Assembly (NCBI GenBank): GCA_963525745.1 | Contig: CAURMH010000005.1 | Span: 1-45,250 of the forward strand | Direction: 5' to 3' | DNA from: CAURMH01 sp963525745 | Lineage (GTDB): Bacteria; Pseudomonadota; Gammaproteobacteria; Enterobacterales; Pasteurellaceae | Length of the DNA: 45,250 nt | Shown here: positions 14,597 through 23,606 of the stretch, in pieces | Position numbering within the stretch: position 1 is the stretch's first letter | How the letters are laid out: each line of letters starts with the position of its first letter | Notes under the pieces: model-generated | Database searches by the model: none | Told to the model about the DNA's origin: nothing | Seen by the model: the letters and a program-made list of their open reading frames with translations, nothing else | Made by a program: the position numbers and the translations under genes

Positions 14597-16348
14597 TTAT
14601 TTATCAAAAAATGACCGCTCTTGTTTAAAAACATCCAAAAATAATCCCAGCGGCGGTCGGGAAGAGGATTGCGGCTGATAATTATCATCAAATTTTTTGT
14701 AATTGCCCTCACGATCGAGGTGATATTGCGTGCCATCGGCTTGAATAATGACATTCCAGCGATAATTTGAGGCAAGCACCCAGCTATTATCATTTTCAGG
14801 AGAAAACAAATTGCGACCTTGTGCGTAATCGGAAGCCGGATTGCGTACTTCAAAGAGGGCTGACATGATGGTCGGCAGCAAATCCGTATGACTGGTTAGC
14901 GCATTTTCCTGTTTTGGCGCCAGCGTTTTGGAATAAATAATCATCGGCACTTGAATTTCATCACGCCCGAAATAATTTGTATCATCCTCGACATTCGTAT
15001 GAAAGCTCAGACCGTGCGGCGCCGTAATGACGACAAAGGTATTTTCCATCGGGATGTGATTTAATACCTTACCGATTTGTTCATCCATTTGTGCCAAAGA
15101 TTGTCGATAGGCCGTCGGATTTGAACCGTTTAAGGCCAGATCCAGATAAGCGAACCAATTTTTATCGGACGAATCGGCCGCAAAAAATTTGAGTAAATTG
15201 TTGACCGCACTTTCATTGCCTTCTTTGTTTGAGAGAGATAAATTCATCCCTCTAAACAAGGCTTGTCGAAACAAGTTTTCTTTAAAACGATCACTTGAGA
15301 AGAGAGCAAATTGGTATTTTTCCTCGTTCAATTTTTGAATTAATACCGATTTGGTATGATTATTTAAAATACTATCTGTATAGTTGGCATTCAGTCCGTA
15401 GAACAATCCAACTAATCCGGCATTGTCATTATTTCCCGAACTGTAGTGATTAGTGAATTGTCGTGCCTTGCGGGCGAACTTACTCAAATTTGGCATTTTA
15501 TTATCCGTCACCGCATCATAACGTAAGCCAGAAATTGTGATGATCAGCAGGTTTTTACTCTGTGCGGTCGGGAAAAATTCCAATTGGTGTTTCGGATAAT
15601 TAATTTTTAATGCTTCGGGGCGACCTTCTAAGGCGAGTTTTTGCGCATATTCGGCGCGATCAATAAATCCGTGCTTTTCCAAAAAAGTTCGTGCCGTCAT
15701 CGGATAAGACAACGGGAAATTGGAACGTTGCATCGTAATTGGTCGGTATAAAAAAGCATCGGCCCAAGCGTAAATAAGATGGGTGCCGATAAAACATAAG
15801 GTAAATGTTGCGCCGACAAATTTTAACCATTTCTGGCGTTCAAGACTGCGCAATTTTTCCCAGCTCCAGCGGGAAAAAATCATTTGAGCCAATAAAATGA
15901 TCGGCATTGGCGCAAAGAAAAGCTGCCAGTCGCGTGATAATTCGCCTTTTTCCGGATTAACGAGTAAATTCCAGACCAATGAGGACAGGTGCAGATTGAA
16001 TCGATTGAAAACCTGCGTATCAAATAATAATAACGTTGTGCCGATGGTGGCGATAATGACCGCCAGACCGCGAAAAGTGCGGTTGTTTTTCACGATAAAA
16101 CTGAGCGGAAATACCAGTAACAGGTAAATGGCGAAAATTGAAAAACTGAAATGACCGAGTAGACTGATGAAAAAATAAACGCGGCCGAATAAAGTGTCCG
16201 GCCAGTCAATTAAGAAGGCGTAACGCGCACCAATGACGATTGCGATTATCACATTAAAAAACGCAAACCAATGCCCCCACGAGATTTTTTTGGAGGTTTC
16301 TTCACGGTATTGACGGCCGCTTAATTTGCTATTTTTTAATTCAACCAT
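14597..16348 (-). CDS. yejM: Inner membrane sulfatase-like protein YejM (PbgA/LapC)
   Basis: In E. coli YejM senses lipopolysaccharide in the inner membrane and restrains LapB/FtsH breakdown of LpxC, setting the LPS synthesis rate. The 583-residue protein has the same plan: about five membrane helices in the first 200 residues (HWFAFFNVIIAIVIGARYAF; VYFFISLLGHFSFSIFAIYLLLVF; LAVIIATIGTTLLLF; FFAPMPIILLAQMIF; FVGATFTLCFIGTHLIYAW), then a periplasmic alkaline-phosphatase-like domain (LLIITISGLRYDAV, HYSSGNNDNAG, VITAPHGLSFH, VPMIIYSKTL, SHTDLLPTIMSALF). The start codon directly follows the yejL stop, so the two are coupled. Two uptake words lie inside. Confidence 0.95.
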   Translation of the reverse strand: MVELKNSKLSGRQYREETSKKISWGHWFAFFNVIIAIVIGARYAFLIDWPDTLFGRVYFFISLLGHFSFSIFAIYLLLVFPLSFIVKNNRTFRGLAVIIATIGTTLLLFDTQVFNRFNLHLSSLVWNLLVNPEKGELSRDWQLFFAPMPIILLAQMIFSRWSWEKLRSLERQKWLKFVGATFTLCFIGTHLIYAWADAFLYRPITMQRSNFPLSYPMTARTFLEKHGFIDRAEYAQKLALEGRPEALKINYPKHQLEFFPTAQSKNLLIITISGLRYDAVTDNKMPNLSKFARKARQFTNHYSSGNNDNAGLVGLFYGLNANYTDSILNNHTKSVLIQKLNEEKYQFALFSSDRFKENLFRQALFRGMNLSLSNKEGNESAVNNLLKFFAADSSDKNWFAYLDLALNGSNPTAYRQSLAQMDEQIGKVLNHIPMENTFVVITAPHGLSFHTNVEDDTNYFGRDEIQVPMIIYSKTLAPKQENALTSHTDLLPTIMSALFEVRNPASDYAQGRNLFSPENDNSWVLASNYRWNVIIQADGTQYHLDREGNYKKFDDNYQPQSSSRPPLGLFLDVFKQERSFFDK

Positions 16349-16576
16349 TTATTTTTTGTTTTTAATTGAAACAGATTTAATTAATGAGTTTGCAAAAACC
16401 TGAGTGAGATGTTCGCGCTGGCTGACGGGAACGCCGGTGAGAAGTAAATGACTCGCCATATTGCCCAACGCGATAAGCGCTAAATCCACAGGCGTATCAT
16501 GTTTTTTCAACACGGAAATGAAATCGCCCGTAATCGTTTCTATTTGAGCGTCGGAATATTTTGAATGTTGAGCCAT
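16349..16576 (-). CDS. yejL: YejL family protein (DUF1414)
   Basis: A 75-residue conserved protein of unknown function that is almost always encoded just before yejM. MAQHSKYSDAQIETI, TPVDLALIALGNMASHLL and VPVSQREHLTQVFANSL match the E. coli YejL pattern. I start at 16576 because that ATG aligns with the family start. An in-frame ATG at 16591 would add five residues, and neither has a clear ribosome site. It diverges from yejK. Confidence 0.9.
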   Translation of the reverse strand: MAQHSKYSDAQIETITGDFISVLKKHDTPVDLALIALGNMASHLLLTGVPVSQREHLTQVFANSLIKSVSIKNKK

Positions 16577-16703
16577 TGATTGCACTGCCATAAGTTAACA
16601 TTGCGCATATCATACCCGATAATTCCATAGAACCTAAATAATTTCTTTTTTCTCCGTTAAAAAGTGCGGTTATAATTCGAAAAGTTTTAACTAAGGAAGA
16701 TTT

Positions 16704-17711
16704 ATGAGTATTACCGTTAAGCAGATTGTGCTGCATCAATTGATAAAACATGAAGAAAACGATTCGATTTCGATAGAAAGCCAGTTACGCGAACAGTTAC
16801 TTGCGATTACGCCGGAAATCGAGCAAATGATGCTTCAGTTGCATCAATGTTATCAAAATAAAGCGAAGGCATTCGGGGTTTTTCATTCCGCGTCTGTTTT
16901 TGCTCAGGAACTTAATCGTTTGTTGGAAAACGAAATTGAATTTTTAGGATTTACCCAACGTTCGACAAAACGCCTGGCGCAGGAGTTAAGTCAATATCGT
17001 TTTGCCGATAGCGGCACGCTTATCATGTGTCAGTATAATTTTTTAGCGACCGATTATTTATTTATTGCGTTGCTTGATAGCCGAGTAAGTATGTTGGTGG
17101 ATGAACATTTGGAGATTCGCCGAACGGAATATTTGGACATTACTCAATTTGATATTGCCGCTCGGATTAATTTGACCGATATGCAGATTTATGCGGATTC
17201 GGATCGTTATTTAACCTTTATTAAAGGGCGTGTCGGACGAAAAATCAGTGATTTTTTTATGGATTTTTTAGGTGCCGAGGAGGGGTTAAATCCACAGCTT
17301 CAAAACCAATGTTTATTGCAGGCGGTGAGCGATTATTGTGAGCAGGGAACGTTGAATCCGGAGCAAACTCGGATCGTTAAAAAACATGCCTTTGAATATT
17401 GTAAAGGACAAATGAGTATGGGCGATGAGATTGCATTAGACGAACTGTCGGAAAATCTGCCGGTATTGAATGAACGGACTTTTTCTGATTTTGCCCGTAC
17501 AGAAGAGTACGGATTGGCGGAAAATATCCCGCCTGTTCGTGCGACGCTTAGGGCGTTGACTAAATTTTCCGGTTCCGGAAAAGGGGTGACATTAAGTTTT
17601 GATGCAGAATTATTGAATAACCGTGTCCTTTGGGATTCGGCATCGGATACCCTGACGATTAAAGGGGTGCCGCCGAATTTAAAAGATCAGTTACAAAAAG
17701 CCATCACATGA
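16704..17711 (+). CDS. yejK: Nucleoid-associated protein YejK (NdpA)
   Basis: A 335-residue protein of the NdpA family, found on the nucleoid in E. coli and reported to touch topoisomerase function. Family features: the opening MSITVKQIVLHQLIKHE, QRSTKRLAQELSQYRFADSGTL, YLFIALLDSRVSM, and the GRVGRKISDFFMDFLGAEEGLNP block near 190-210. The ATG follows AAGGAAGATTT. It diverges from yejL-yejM, as in other gammaproteobacteria, and an uptake word (16662-16670) lies in the shared control region. bamE follows on the same strand. Confidence 0.95.
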   Translation: MSITVKQIVLHQLIKHEENDSISIESQLREQLLAITPEIEQMMLQLHQCYQNKAKAFGVFHSASVFAQELNRLLENEIEFLGFTQRSTKRLAQELSQYRFADSGTLIMCQYNFLATDYLFIALLDSRVSMLVDEHLEIRRTEYLDITQFDIAARINLTDMQIYADSDRYLTFIKGRVGRKISDFFMDFLGAEEGLNPQLQNQCLLQAVSDYCEQGTLNPEQTRIVKKHAFEYCKGQMSMGDEIALDELSENLPVLNERTFSDFARTEEYGLAENIPPVRATLRALTKFSGSGKGVTLSFDAELLNNRVLWDSASDTLTIKGVPPNLKDQLQKAIT

Positions 17712-17788
17712 AGATAAGATAATTCAGTTGAAATTGACGGCGGTTTAGGTAGAATTCACACAATTTGCACAAATAAAGGTAGAAAAAT

Positions 17789-18199
17789 ATGCAATTTAAA
17801 ACTTTTTTTAGCGCGGCCATATTGGCATTGAGTCTGACAGCTTGTTCCACTATTCAAAAGGTGGTTTATCGCATTGATGTTCCGCAAGGGAATTATTTAG
17901 AAGCGGCAACAGTGGCTCAAGTTCAGCCCGGAATGACGGCACAGCAAGTGCAATATTTACTCGGTACCCCGGTTTTAATCAATCCTTACAGTAATTTAAC
18001 TTGGTATTACGTTTATTTGCAACAGCGTGCTTATGAAGCGCCTGAACAATATACGTTTGTGGTTAACTTTAATCATCAGGGAATGGTGACCGATACGCAA
18101 CTTGATAAACCTTTGCCGACCGTAGAAAGCCAGGGCGAAAACAATACTATTATAAATTCAGGCTCGTCGGATAAGTCCTGGTGGCAATTTTGGAAATAA
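17789..18199 (+). CDS. bamE: Outer membrane assembly lipoprotein BamE
   Basis: A small lipoprotein of the BAM complex that folds beta-barrel proteins into the outer membrane. The 136-residue product has a signal peptide with lipobox L-T-A-C and lipidated Cys19. It is followed by the SmpA/OmlA core: VYRIDVPQGNYLE, VQPGMTAQQVQYLLGTPVL and WYYVYLQQR. The C-terminal tail after about residue 110 is low-complexity and ends KSWWQFWK. The start follows AAAGGTAGAAAAAT. A hairpin terminator separates it from cpxR. Confidence 0.95.
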   Translation: MQFKTFFSAAILALSLTACSTIQKVVYRIDVPQGNYLEAATVAQVQPGMTAQQVQYLLGTPVLINPYSNLTWYYVYLQQRAYEAPEQYTFVVNFNHQGMVTDTQLDKPLPTVESQGENNTIINSGSSDKSWWQFWK

Positions 18200-18209
18200 T
18201 TAATTTGAT

Positions 18210-18236
18210 GCCTGCCTTTTAAGCAGGCTTCTTTTT
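18210..18236 (+). terminator. Terminator after bamE
   Basis: GCCTGC (18210-18215), loop CTTTTAA, GCAGGC (18223-18228), followed by TTCTTTTT. It sits 11 bases after the bamE stop and 20 bases before the cpxR start, so some read-through into cpxR is possible. Confidence 0.8.
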
Positions 18237-18255
18237 GTTAAGGACGAATGCTCTA

Positions 18256-18960
18256 ATGTTTAAGATTTTACTCGTTGACGATGATATTGAATTAACCGAA
18301 TTGCTTTCAGAAGTGCTAAAGTTGGAAGGTTTTTTGGTGGAAGTCGCCGGGAACGGTCAGGAAGCATTGACTAAATTGGATGCAACTTATGATCTTGTGT
18401 TACTTGATATCATGATGCCGGTATTAAACGGGCTTGATACGCTAAAACTGATTCGCCAAACTTCGCATATTCCCGTGATGATGTTGACGGCGCGCGATGA
18501 TGAAAATGATCGAATATTAGGCCTGGAACTGGGCGCCGACGATTATCTGTCGAAACCGTTTAATGATCGTGAATTAATCGGTCGAATTCGGGCTATTTTA
18601 CGTCGTGTCGGTATTCGCCAATTATCGGAAACGAAAGATAATCAGACTGAAATTTCAGGGCTTGTTGAATTTAATAAATTAATTATTAATATTGACAAAC
18701 AAACCTCCTACTATGAACGCCAACCGATAGATTTAACGCAAAGTGAACTGGCACTCCTTCATTATTTAATTATGCATCAAGGTCAGGTTATTTCACGGGA
18801 AGAGCTATGCTTAAATGTGTTAGGCAAAAAATTGGCACCATTTGATCGCTCTATTGATATGCATATGTCAAATTTGCGACGTAAACTGCCGAAACGCATT
18901 GACGGACTCCCTTGGATTCGAACCCTACGAAATCGCGGCTATATTCTGGTGCCCAAATAA
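18256..18960 (+). CDS. cpxR: Response regulator CpxR
   Basis: OmpR-type DNA-binding regulator of the Cpx envelope stress system. In the 234-residue protein the receiver domain has the acidic pocket Asp8-Asp9, the phosphorylated Asp51 in LVLLDIMMP, Thr78 and Lys100 in YLSKPF. The winged-helix domain includes LTQSELALLHYLI, VISREELC, SIDMHMSNLRRKL and the closing TLRNRGYILVPK. I start at ATG 18256 (MFKILLVDDD), which follows AAGGACG. The stop TAA shares its last base with the ATG of cpxA. Confidence 0.96.
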   Translation: MFKILLVDDDIELTELLSEVLKLEGFLVEVAGNGQEALTKLDATYDLVLLDIMMPVLNGLDTLKLIRQTSHIPVMMLTARDDENDRILGLELGADDYLSKPFNDRELIGRIRAILRRVGIRQLSETKDNQTEISGLVEFNKLIINIDKQTSYYERQPIDLTQSELALLHYLIMHQGQVISREELCLNVLGKKLAPFDRSIDMHMSNLRRKLPKRIDGLPWIRTLRNRGYILVPK

Positions 18961-20363
18961 TGTCGATTTTTAGAAAATTATTCGATCTGGATCAGCTGAC
19001 CATTCGCACCTTCGGAATATTTTGGTCGGCTTTTATTTTTATGCTGATTCTTCTTGTCATCTTACCTTATTTTGATGCGAGAAATTATTCTTTATTAAAA
19101 GAAAATGAACAGGCGGTTTATCAAAAGGAAATTATTTCAACTATCCGGATGAAGCGATTAAATAAAATTATCGCCGGCGTTCCGGTTTTGCCTATTGATA
19201 AATTTGATGGCGAACGCCCAATTTTATTTGACCCTGCTACAAAGCAAATTTTCGGCGCGTTGAAAGAGGAAGAAATTTATATTTATCGTTTTGCCGAAAA
19301 CTCTCACGATATTGTCAATCCTAAACAAAAAAACTTCAAAGAGATTAAACTTGTCGGCCCCTTTCAAGTTTATATTAATATAAATCAGAACAACCAATCC
19401 TTTTTCTTATTTTTTATTTCCAGAGTTAATCCTCATCTTGAGTTGTTACAGTATTTATTTGATAAACCTTGGTATATTATTTTGCTCATGACGCTTATCA
19501 GTACACCGTTGATTTGGTGGTTTACACGAACCATTATCAAACCGATAAAAGTTTTGCAGCAATCTGCCAATGCGGTGGCATTGGGCAATTTCAAAATTAA
19601 TAAAAAATTATCGACGGAAGGCCCGTTGGAATTACGTCAAGTCGGACAAAGTTTTAATCGCATGGCCACGGCGATCGACAACTTAATTAGTAATCAGCAA
19701 TTATTACTCTCATCTATTTCCCATGAACTTAAAACACCGCTTACCCGTTTACAGTTATCTACGGCGTTAATTCGTCGCCAAATCGGCGAAAACGCGATAG
19801 TAAAACGACTGGAAACGGATATCGAACGAATGGATAAAATGATCACGGATCTTTTATATCTTTCACGTCAGCAGATGCATAGCCATACTGAACGTGATGT
19901 TTTTTCCGCCTCGAAAATTCTGCAAGACGTGATAGAAGATGCTCAATTTGAGGCGGAACAGCACAAAATTCAACTGACGGTAATTAATCGACTTTTGAAT
20001 AAAGACAATCTTCAATTAAACGGCAATTTTTCATTACTTGTCAGCGCCGTCGAAAACATTATCCGTAACGCCTTAAAATATACTAAAAATAAAATTGAGC
20101 TGAGTATTTTTCGGCATGAGGAATTTCTTCGAATTCGGGTGGATGATAATGGTGCGGGATTAGCGCCGGATGAGTATGAAAAAATTTTTAGACCCTTTTA
20201 CCGTGTCGATGAGGCCCGAACCCGCACAACCGGTGGAACGGGGCTTGGGCTTGCCATTGTCTCCAATGTCGTTAACGAACATCAAGGCAGCGTTTGGGCG
20301 GAAAAAAGCCACCTAGGCGGATTGGCTATTACCATCAGTCTGCCGTTATGGGTAACGACGTAG
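18960..20363 (+). CDS. cpxA: Sensor histidine kinase CpxA
   Basis: Membrane kinase partner of CpxR. The 467-residue protein has a first membrane helix at about 17-36, a periplasmic domain at about 37-168 that looks divergent from E. coli CpxA, a second helix at about 171-190, a HAMP linker (TIIKPIKVLQQSANAVALGN), the phosphorylated His255 in SSISHELKTPLTRL, the N box ENIIRNALKY, and the ATP-binding DDNGAG and GGTGLGLAI boxes. The start overlaps the cpxR stop by one base (TAATG), which shows tight coupling. Confidence 0.94.
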   Translation: MSIFRKLFDLDQLTIRTFGIFWSAFIFMLILLVILPYFDARNYSLLKENEQAVYQKEIISTIRMKRLNKIIAGVPVLPIDKFDGERPILFDPATKQIFGALKEEEIYIYRFAENSHDIVNPKQKNFKEIKLVGPFQVYININQNNQSFFLFFISRVNPHLELLQYLFDKPWYIILLMTLISTPLIWWFTRTIIKPIKVLQQSANAVALGNFKINKKLSTEGPLELRQVGQSFNRMATAIDNLISNQQLLLSSISHELKTPLTRLQLSTALIRRQIGENAIVKRLETDIERMDKMITDLLYLSRQQMHSHTERDVFSASKILQDVIEDAQFEAEQHKIQLTVINRLLNKDNLQLNGNFSLLVSAVENIIRNALKYTKNKIELSIFRHEEFLRIRVDDNGAGLAPDEYEKIFRPFYRVDEARTRTTGGTGLGLAIVSNVVNEHQGSVWAEKSHLGGLAITISLPLWVTT

Positions 20364-20481
20364 ATAAAGTTACAATGTAGATAAAAACTTTGCAATTTTT
20401 GACCGCACTTTATATCCTAAAATGATGAATAGGCTTAAAAGATGGCGAATAGTAGACAAAATATCAGGGCTGTCGTTAATC

Positions 20482-20497
20482 TTTACATATTTTTTAC
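20482..20497 (-). promoter_or_regulatory. CpxR-box-like direct repeat upstream of aqpZ
   Basis: On the minus strand two GTAAA elements stand six bases apart (TTTAC at 20482-20486 and 20493-20497 on the plus strand). The E. coli CpxR box is GTAAA, a short spacer, GTAAA, in either orientation. The 11-base repeat puts both on one helix face. It lies between cpxA and aqpZ, 109 bases before the aqpZ start. Seen: the repeat. Inferred: CpxR binding. Confidence 0.4.
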
Positions 20498-20605
20498 ATT
20501 TCGATATGGAACCAAAGGGCGGATGTTTGGACTAATAACCGGTTATTCATATAACCAAATTTGTTAAACTGAAGATGATTTCAATTTACTTATGGAAGGA
20601 TGTTT

Positions 20606-21295
20606 ATGTCTAAAAAATTATTTGCCGAATTTTTCGGTACATTTTGGCTTGTTTTCGGCGGTTGCGGAAGTGCGATTTTTGCGGCAGCGGTAAATCTTGG
20701 AATTGGTTATGTCGGCGTTGCACTGGCGTTCGGGTTAACCGTATTAACGATGGCCTTTGCCGTTGGACATATTTCCGGTGGACACTTTAATCCGGCGGTC
20801 ACGTTAGGCTTAGTTGCCGGCGGCCGTTTCTCAGCAAAAGAAGCGATTCCGTATATTATTGCTCAAGTTGTCGGCGGTATCGTCGCCGCAGCAGCGCTTT
20901 ACTGTATTGCTTCCGGTAAGATCGGGTTTGATGCTTCGGTAGGGTTTGCTTCCAATGGTTACGGTGAACATTCGCCGGAGGGATATTCACTCGGTGCGGT
21001 ATTGATTGCTGAAATATTACTAACCGCCTTTTTCTTATTGATTATTCATGGGGCGACGGATAAACATGCGCCGTCAGGTTTTGCGCCGATTGCAATCGGT
21101 CTGGCATTGACTTTAATTCACTTAATTAGTATTCCGATTTCCAATACGTCGGTAAATCCGGCACGGAGTACCGCTGTTGCATTATTTCAGGGCTCATGGG
21201 CAATCGAACAATTGTGGGTATTTTGGGCGGCACCGATTATCGGCGGTATTTTAGGCGGCTTAATTTATCGTGGGTTGCTTGAGAAAAAAGCGTAA
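20606..21295 (+). CDS. aqpZ: Aquaporin Z
   Basis: Inner membrane water channel of the major intrinsic protein family. The 229-residue protein has six predicted helices and two NPA loops (GGHFNPAVTLG near 58-68 and NTSVNPARSTAV near 180-191). The bulky His in loop GFAPIAIGLALTLIHL and the Cys after the second NPA region are read in the context of a water-selective filter. The opening KKLFAEFFGTFWLVFGGCGSA is typical of AqpZ. I start at ATG 20606 because GGAAGG stands six bases before it; the ATG at 20600 is too close to that site. It is followed by a terminator. Confidence 0.94.
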   Translation: MSKKLFAEFFGTFWLVFGGCGSAIFAAAVNLGIGYVGVALAFGLTVLTMAFAVGHISGGHFNPAVTLGLVAGGRFSAKEAIPYIIAQVVGGIVAAAALYCIASGKIGFDASVGFASNGYGEHSPEGYSLGAVLIAEILLTAFFLLIIHGATDKHAPSGFAPIAIGLALTLIHLISIPISNTSVNPARSTAVALFQGSWAIEQLWVFWAAPIIGGILGGLIYRGLLEKKA

Positions 21296-21308
21296 TTATT
21301 TTTAACAG

Positions 21309-21332
21309 AGGCATCGTATTGATGCCTTTTTT
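21309..21332 (+). terminator. Terminator after aqpZ
   Basis: AGGCATC (21309-21315), loop GTATT, GATGCCT (21321-21327), then TTTTT. It starts 14 bases after the aqpZ stop. Confidence 0.87.
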
Positions 21333-21407
21333 ATTTGAGGGAAGGAAAGTGCAGTTGATTTTTGATGAGTTTTCATTGTGAAGTGAATATCGGTGATTTC
21401 ATGTCAT

Positions 21408-22484
21408 TTACCGGCAATGAATTTTCCCGCGGTTCACTTGAAATAATTTTCCATGGCTGACCTGCATTTCGTCGAGTTGTTCTTGTGTGATTGCCGTTAT
21501 GAAGACTTGTGAACCGCTTGTTTGTAATCTTTCTGCTAATAATGCTCGTTTGCTTTGATCCAATTCGGAAGCAAAGTCATCAATTAAAAAAATACAAGGA
21601 CGTGATTTTTGCGCCGTTAAATGTTCTCCTTGGGCAAGGCGCAGGGCGCACATGAGTAATTTTAACTGTCCGCGCGAAAGAACATCCTCCACCGGCAAGC
21701 CGTTTGCACGAAATCGGAAATCCGCTTTTTGCGGGCCTGAAATGGTGTAACCGATTGCGCGATCCCGCTCAAAATTTTGCATTAATAATTCGCTATAATG
21801 GGTATCTTTATCCCAGCCCTGATGAAAATTGACACTAATTGTCAATTCGGGAAGGAAGAGCCGGCAGGTTTTTTCAATTTCGGTACGTAGCGCCGTTGCA
21901 TAGTCTTTTCGCCATTGCGTGACTTGATAGGTAAATTTAACCAGTTCCTCATCCCAGATTTTAATCGAAGAATAAGACTGCTGTTGTTGTAAGGCGGCAT
22001 TACGTTGTTTTAACAAGCGATTTAGGGCTACCCAAGCTGAATGAAAACCGGTTTGATGATGAAATAAGCCCCAGTCGAGAAAAGCGCGTCGATAGCTTGG
22101 CCCGCCGTTAAGTAAGGTTAACCCTTCCGGGGTGATTAATTGCATTGGTAGAAGGTGAGCTAAATCGGATAATTTTCGTCCGTCTTCACCATTAATTTTG
22201 GCAATCGTATTGCCTTGACGCAATTTTTTCAGGCCAATCGACCATTGATGCTGCTGCTCTTGAATTTGCCCGAATAATGTGAAGTGTGGTTCATCGTAAG
22301 AAATAACGCGATTTGTGACCGCACTTTTAAAAGAACGTCCATGTCCCAAATAAAAAATAGCTTCAAGCAAACTGGTTTTGCCGCTTCCGTTGTTGCCGAT
22401 GAGAAAATTGAATGCGGGATCAAATTCAAGCTCCAGCGCATTCAAATTTCTAAAGTTTTCAACAAGTAAGCGAATAACGGCCAT
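21408..22484 (-). CDS. recF: DNA replication and repair protein RecF
   Basis: SMC-like ATPase that helps load RecA at single-strand gaps together with RecO and RecR. The 358-residue protein has Walker A GNNGSGKT (30-37), the FLDWGLFH segment near 135-142, the ABC signature region LSRGQLKLLMCALRLAQG and Walker B CIFLIDDFASELD. It lies 11 bases after dnaN in the standard dnaA-dnaN-recF order. An uptake word (22318-22326) codes for K-S-A-V. gyrB, which follows recF in many bacteria, is not next here: aqpZ is convergent. Confidence 0.97.
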   Translation of the reverse strand: MAVIRLLVENFRNLNALELEFDPAFNFLIGNNGSGKTSLLEAIFYLGHGRSFKSAVTNRVISYDEPHFTLFGQIQEQQHQWSIGLKKLRQGNTIAKINGEDGRKLSDLAHLLPMQLITPEGLTLLNGGPSYRRAFLDWGLFHHQTGFHSAWVALNRLLKQRNAALQQQQSYSSIKIWDEELVKFTYQVTQWRKDYATALRTEIEKTCRLFLPELTISVNFHQGWDKDTHYSELLMQNFERDRAIGYTISGPQKADFRFRANGLPVEDVLSRGQLKLLMCALRLAQGEHLTAQKSRPCIFLIDDFASELDQSKRALLAERLQTSGSQVFITAITQEQLDEMQVSHGKLFQVNRGKIHCR

Positions 22485-22495
22485 AATTTGAAAGC

Positions 22496-23596
22496 TTATA
22501 AGCGCATTGGCATGATAACGTATTCGCTACTTGAATCTTCACAATCTTCAAGCAGACAGCTGGATGAGGCATCGGTTAGACGCAACCGAATCCGGCGACA
22601 TTTTAGGGCATTAAGTACATCCAGAATATAAGTCACATTAAAACCGACTTCCATTTCCTCGCCGGTATAATTGACATCGACGATTTCTTCCGCAATTTCA
22701 TGCTCGGGGTTTGACGCCGTAATTTTTAGTTGATTTTGAGTCAGATTCAGTCGGACGCTGCGCACTCGTTCATTTGATAGAATTGAGACACGAACAAATG
22801 CCTGTTTCAGCGCTTCCCAATTTCCTTCGACAATATTTGTCGCATTGCGCGGTAAGACGCGGCGATAATCCGGGAAGCGTCCGTCGATCAATTTTGAGGT
22901 GAATACAATGTTATTCAAATGAATACGAAGGTTGTTGGTGCCGATTTGTAAACGCGCGGGCTCATCGTTTGCTTCTAATAAACGAACCAATTCCAACACG
23001 CCTTTGCGCGGTAGAATGACGGCGTGTGATTGGAGATCCTGTTCCAGCTCAAGTGTGCAAACCGCCAAGCGGTGACCATCGGTAGCAACCGTACGCAATA
23101 AATTCCCTTCGGTTTCAAATTTCATGCCATTGAGAAAATAACGGGCATCTTGATTGGCCATCGAAAATTGAGTTGCTTCAATAATACGGCGCAGCGTGCC
23201 TTGTGCAAGGGTAAAATCCACTTCGGATTGCCACTCGGTTAAGTTCGGGTAATCTTCGGCGGGTAAAGTCGTTAGATTAAATTTACTTCGGCCGGATTCT
23301 ACGATTGCACGATCTTCTTCAAAGGTGACAGTAATGACGGAGTCGTCGGAAAGCGTTCGGCAAATGTCTAGGAATTTTTTTGCCGGAATCGTATAGCGGC
23401 CGTCTTCTGAGGCATTTGAAAGAAGCGTTTGGCTTGATAATTCAACTTCAAGATCCGTTCCCGTAATCGTTAATTGCTCGCCTTTGATTTGCAATAGGAC
23501 ATTGTTTAATACGGGAATATTAGGGCGATTACTAAGCGCGCCACAGACTTGTTGCAGTGGTTTTAACAAATTTTCTCTGCTAATGCTGAATTGCAT
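22496..23596 (-). CDS. dnaN: DNA polymerase III beta subunit (sliding clamp)
   Basis: Ring-shaped processivity clamp of the replicase. The 366-residue length is the usual one for the three-domain clamp. Signatures seen: MQFSISRENLLKPLQQVCGALS, LPAEDYPNL, FLNGMKFE, TDGHRLAVC, IDGRFPDYRRVLP and the ending SSEYVIMPMRL. A strong ribosome site AAGGAG precedes the ATG. It is 10 bases from dnaA and 11 from recF, so all three are cotranscribed. Confidence 0.98.
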   Translation of the reverse strand: MQFSISRENLLKPLQQVCGALSNRPNIPVLNNVLLQIKGEQLTITGTDLEVELSSQTLLSNASEDGRYTIPAKKFLDICRTLSDDSVITVTFEEDRAIVESGRSKFNLTTLPAEDYPNLTEWQSEVDFTLAQGTLRRIIEATQFSMANQDARYFLNGMKFETEGNLLRTVATDGHRLAVCTLELEQDLQSHAVILPRKGVLELVRLLEANDEPARLQIGTNNLRIHLNNIVFTSKLIDGRFPDYRRVLPRNATNIVEGNWEALKQAFVRVSILSNERVRSVRLNLTQNQLKITASNPEHEIAEEIVDVNYTGEEMEVGFNVTYILDVLNALKCRRIRLRLTDASSSCLLEDCEDSSSEYVIMPMRL

Positions 23597-23606
23597 ATTT
23601 TTCTCC

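Noticed and set aside
18912..18959. N-terminal extension of cpxA
   Set aside because: It would overlap the end of cpxR by about 50 bases; the TAATG overlap at 18958-18962 gives the normal CpxA start.
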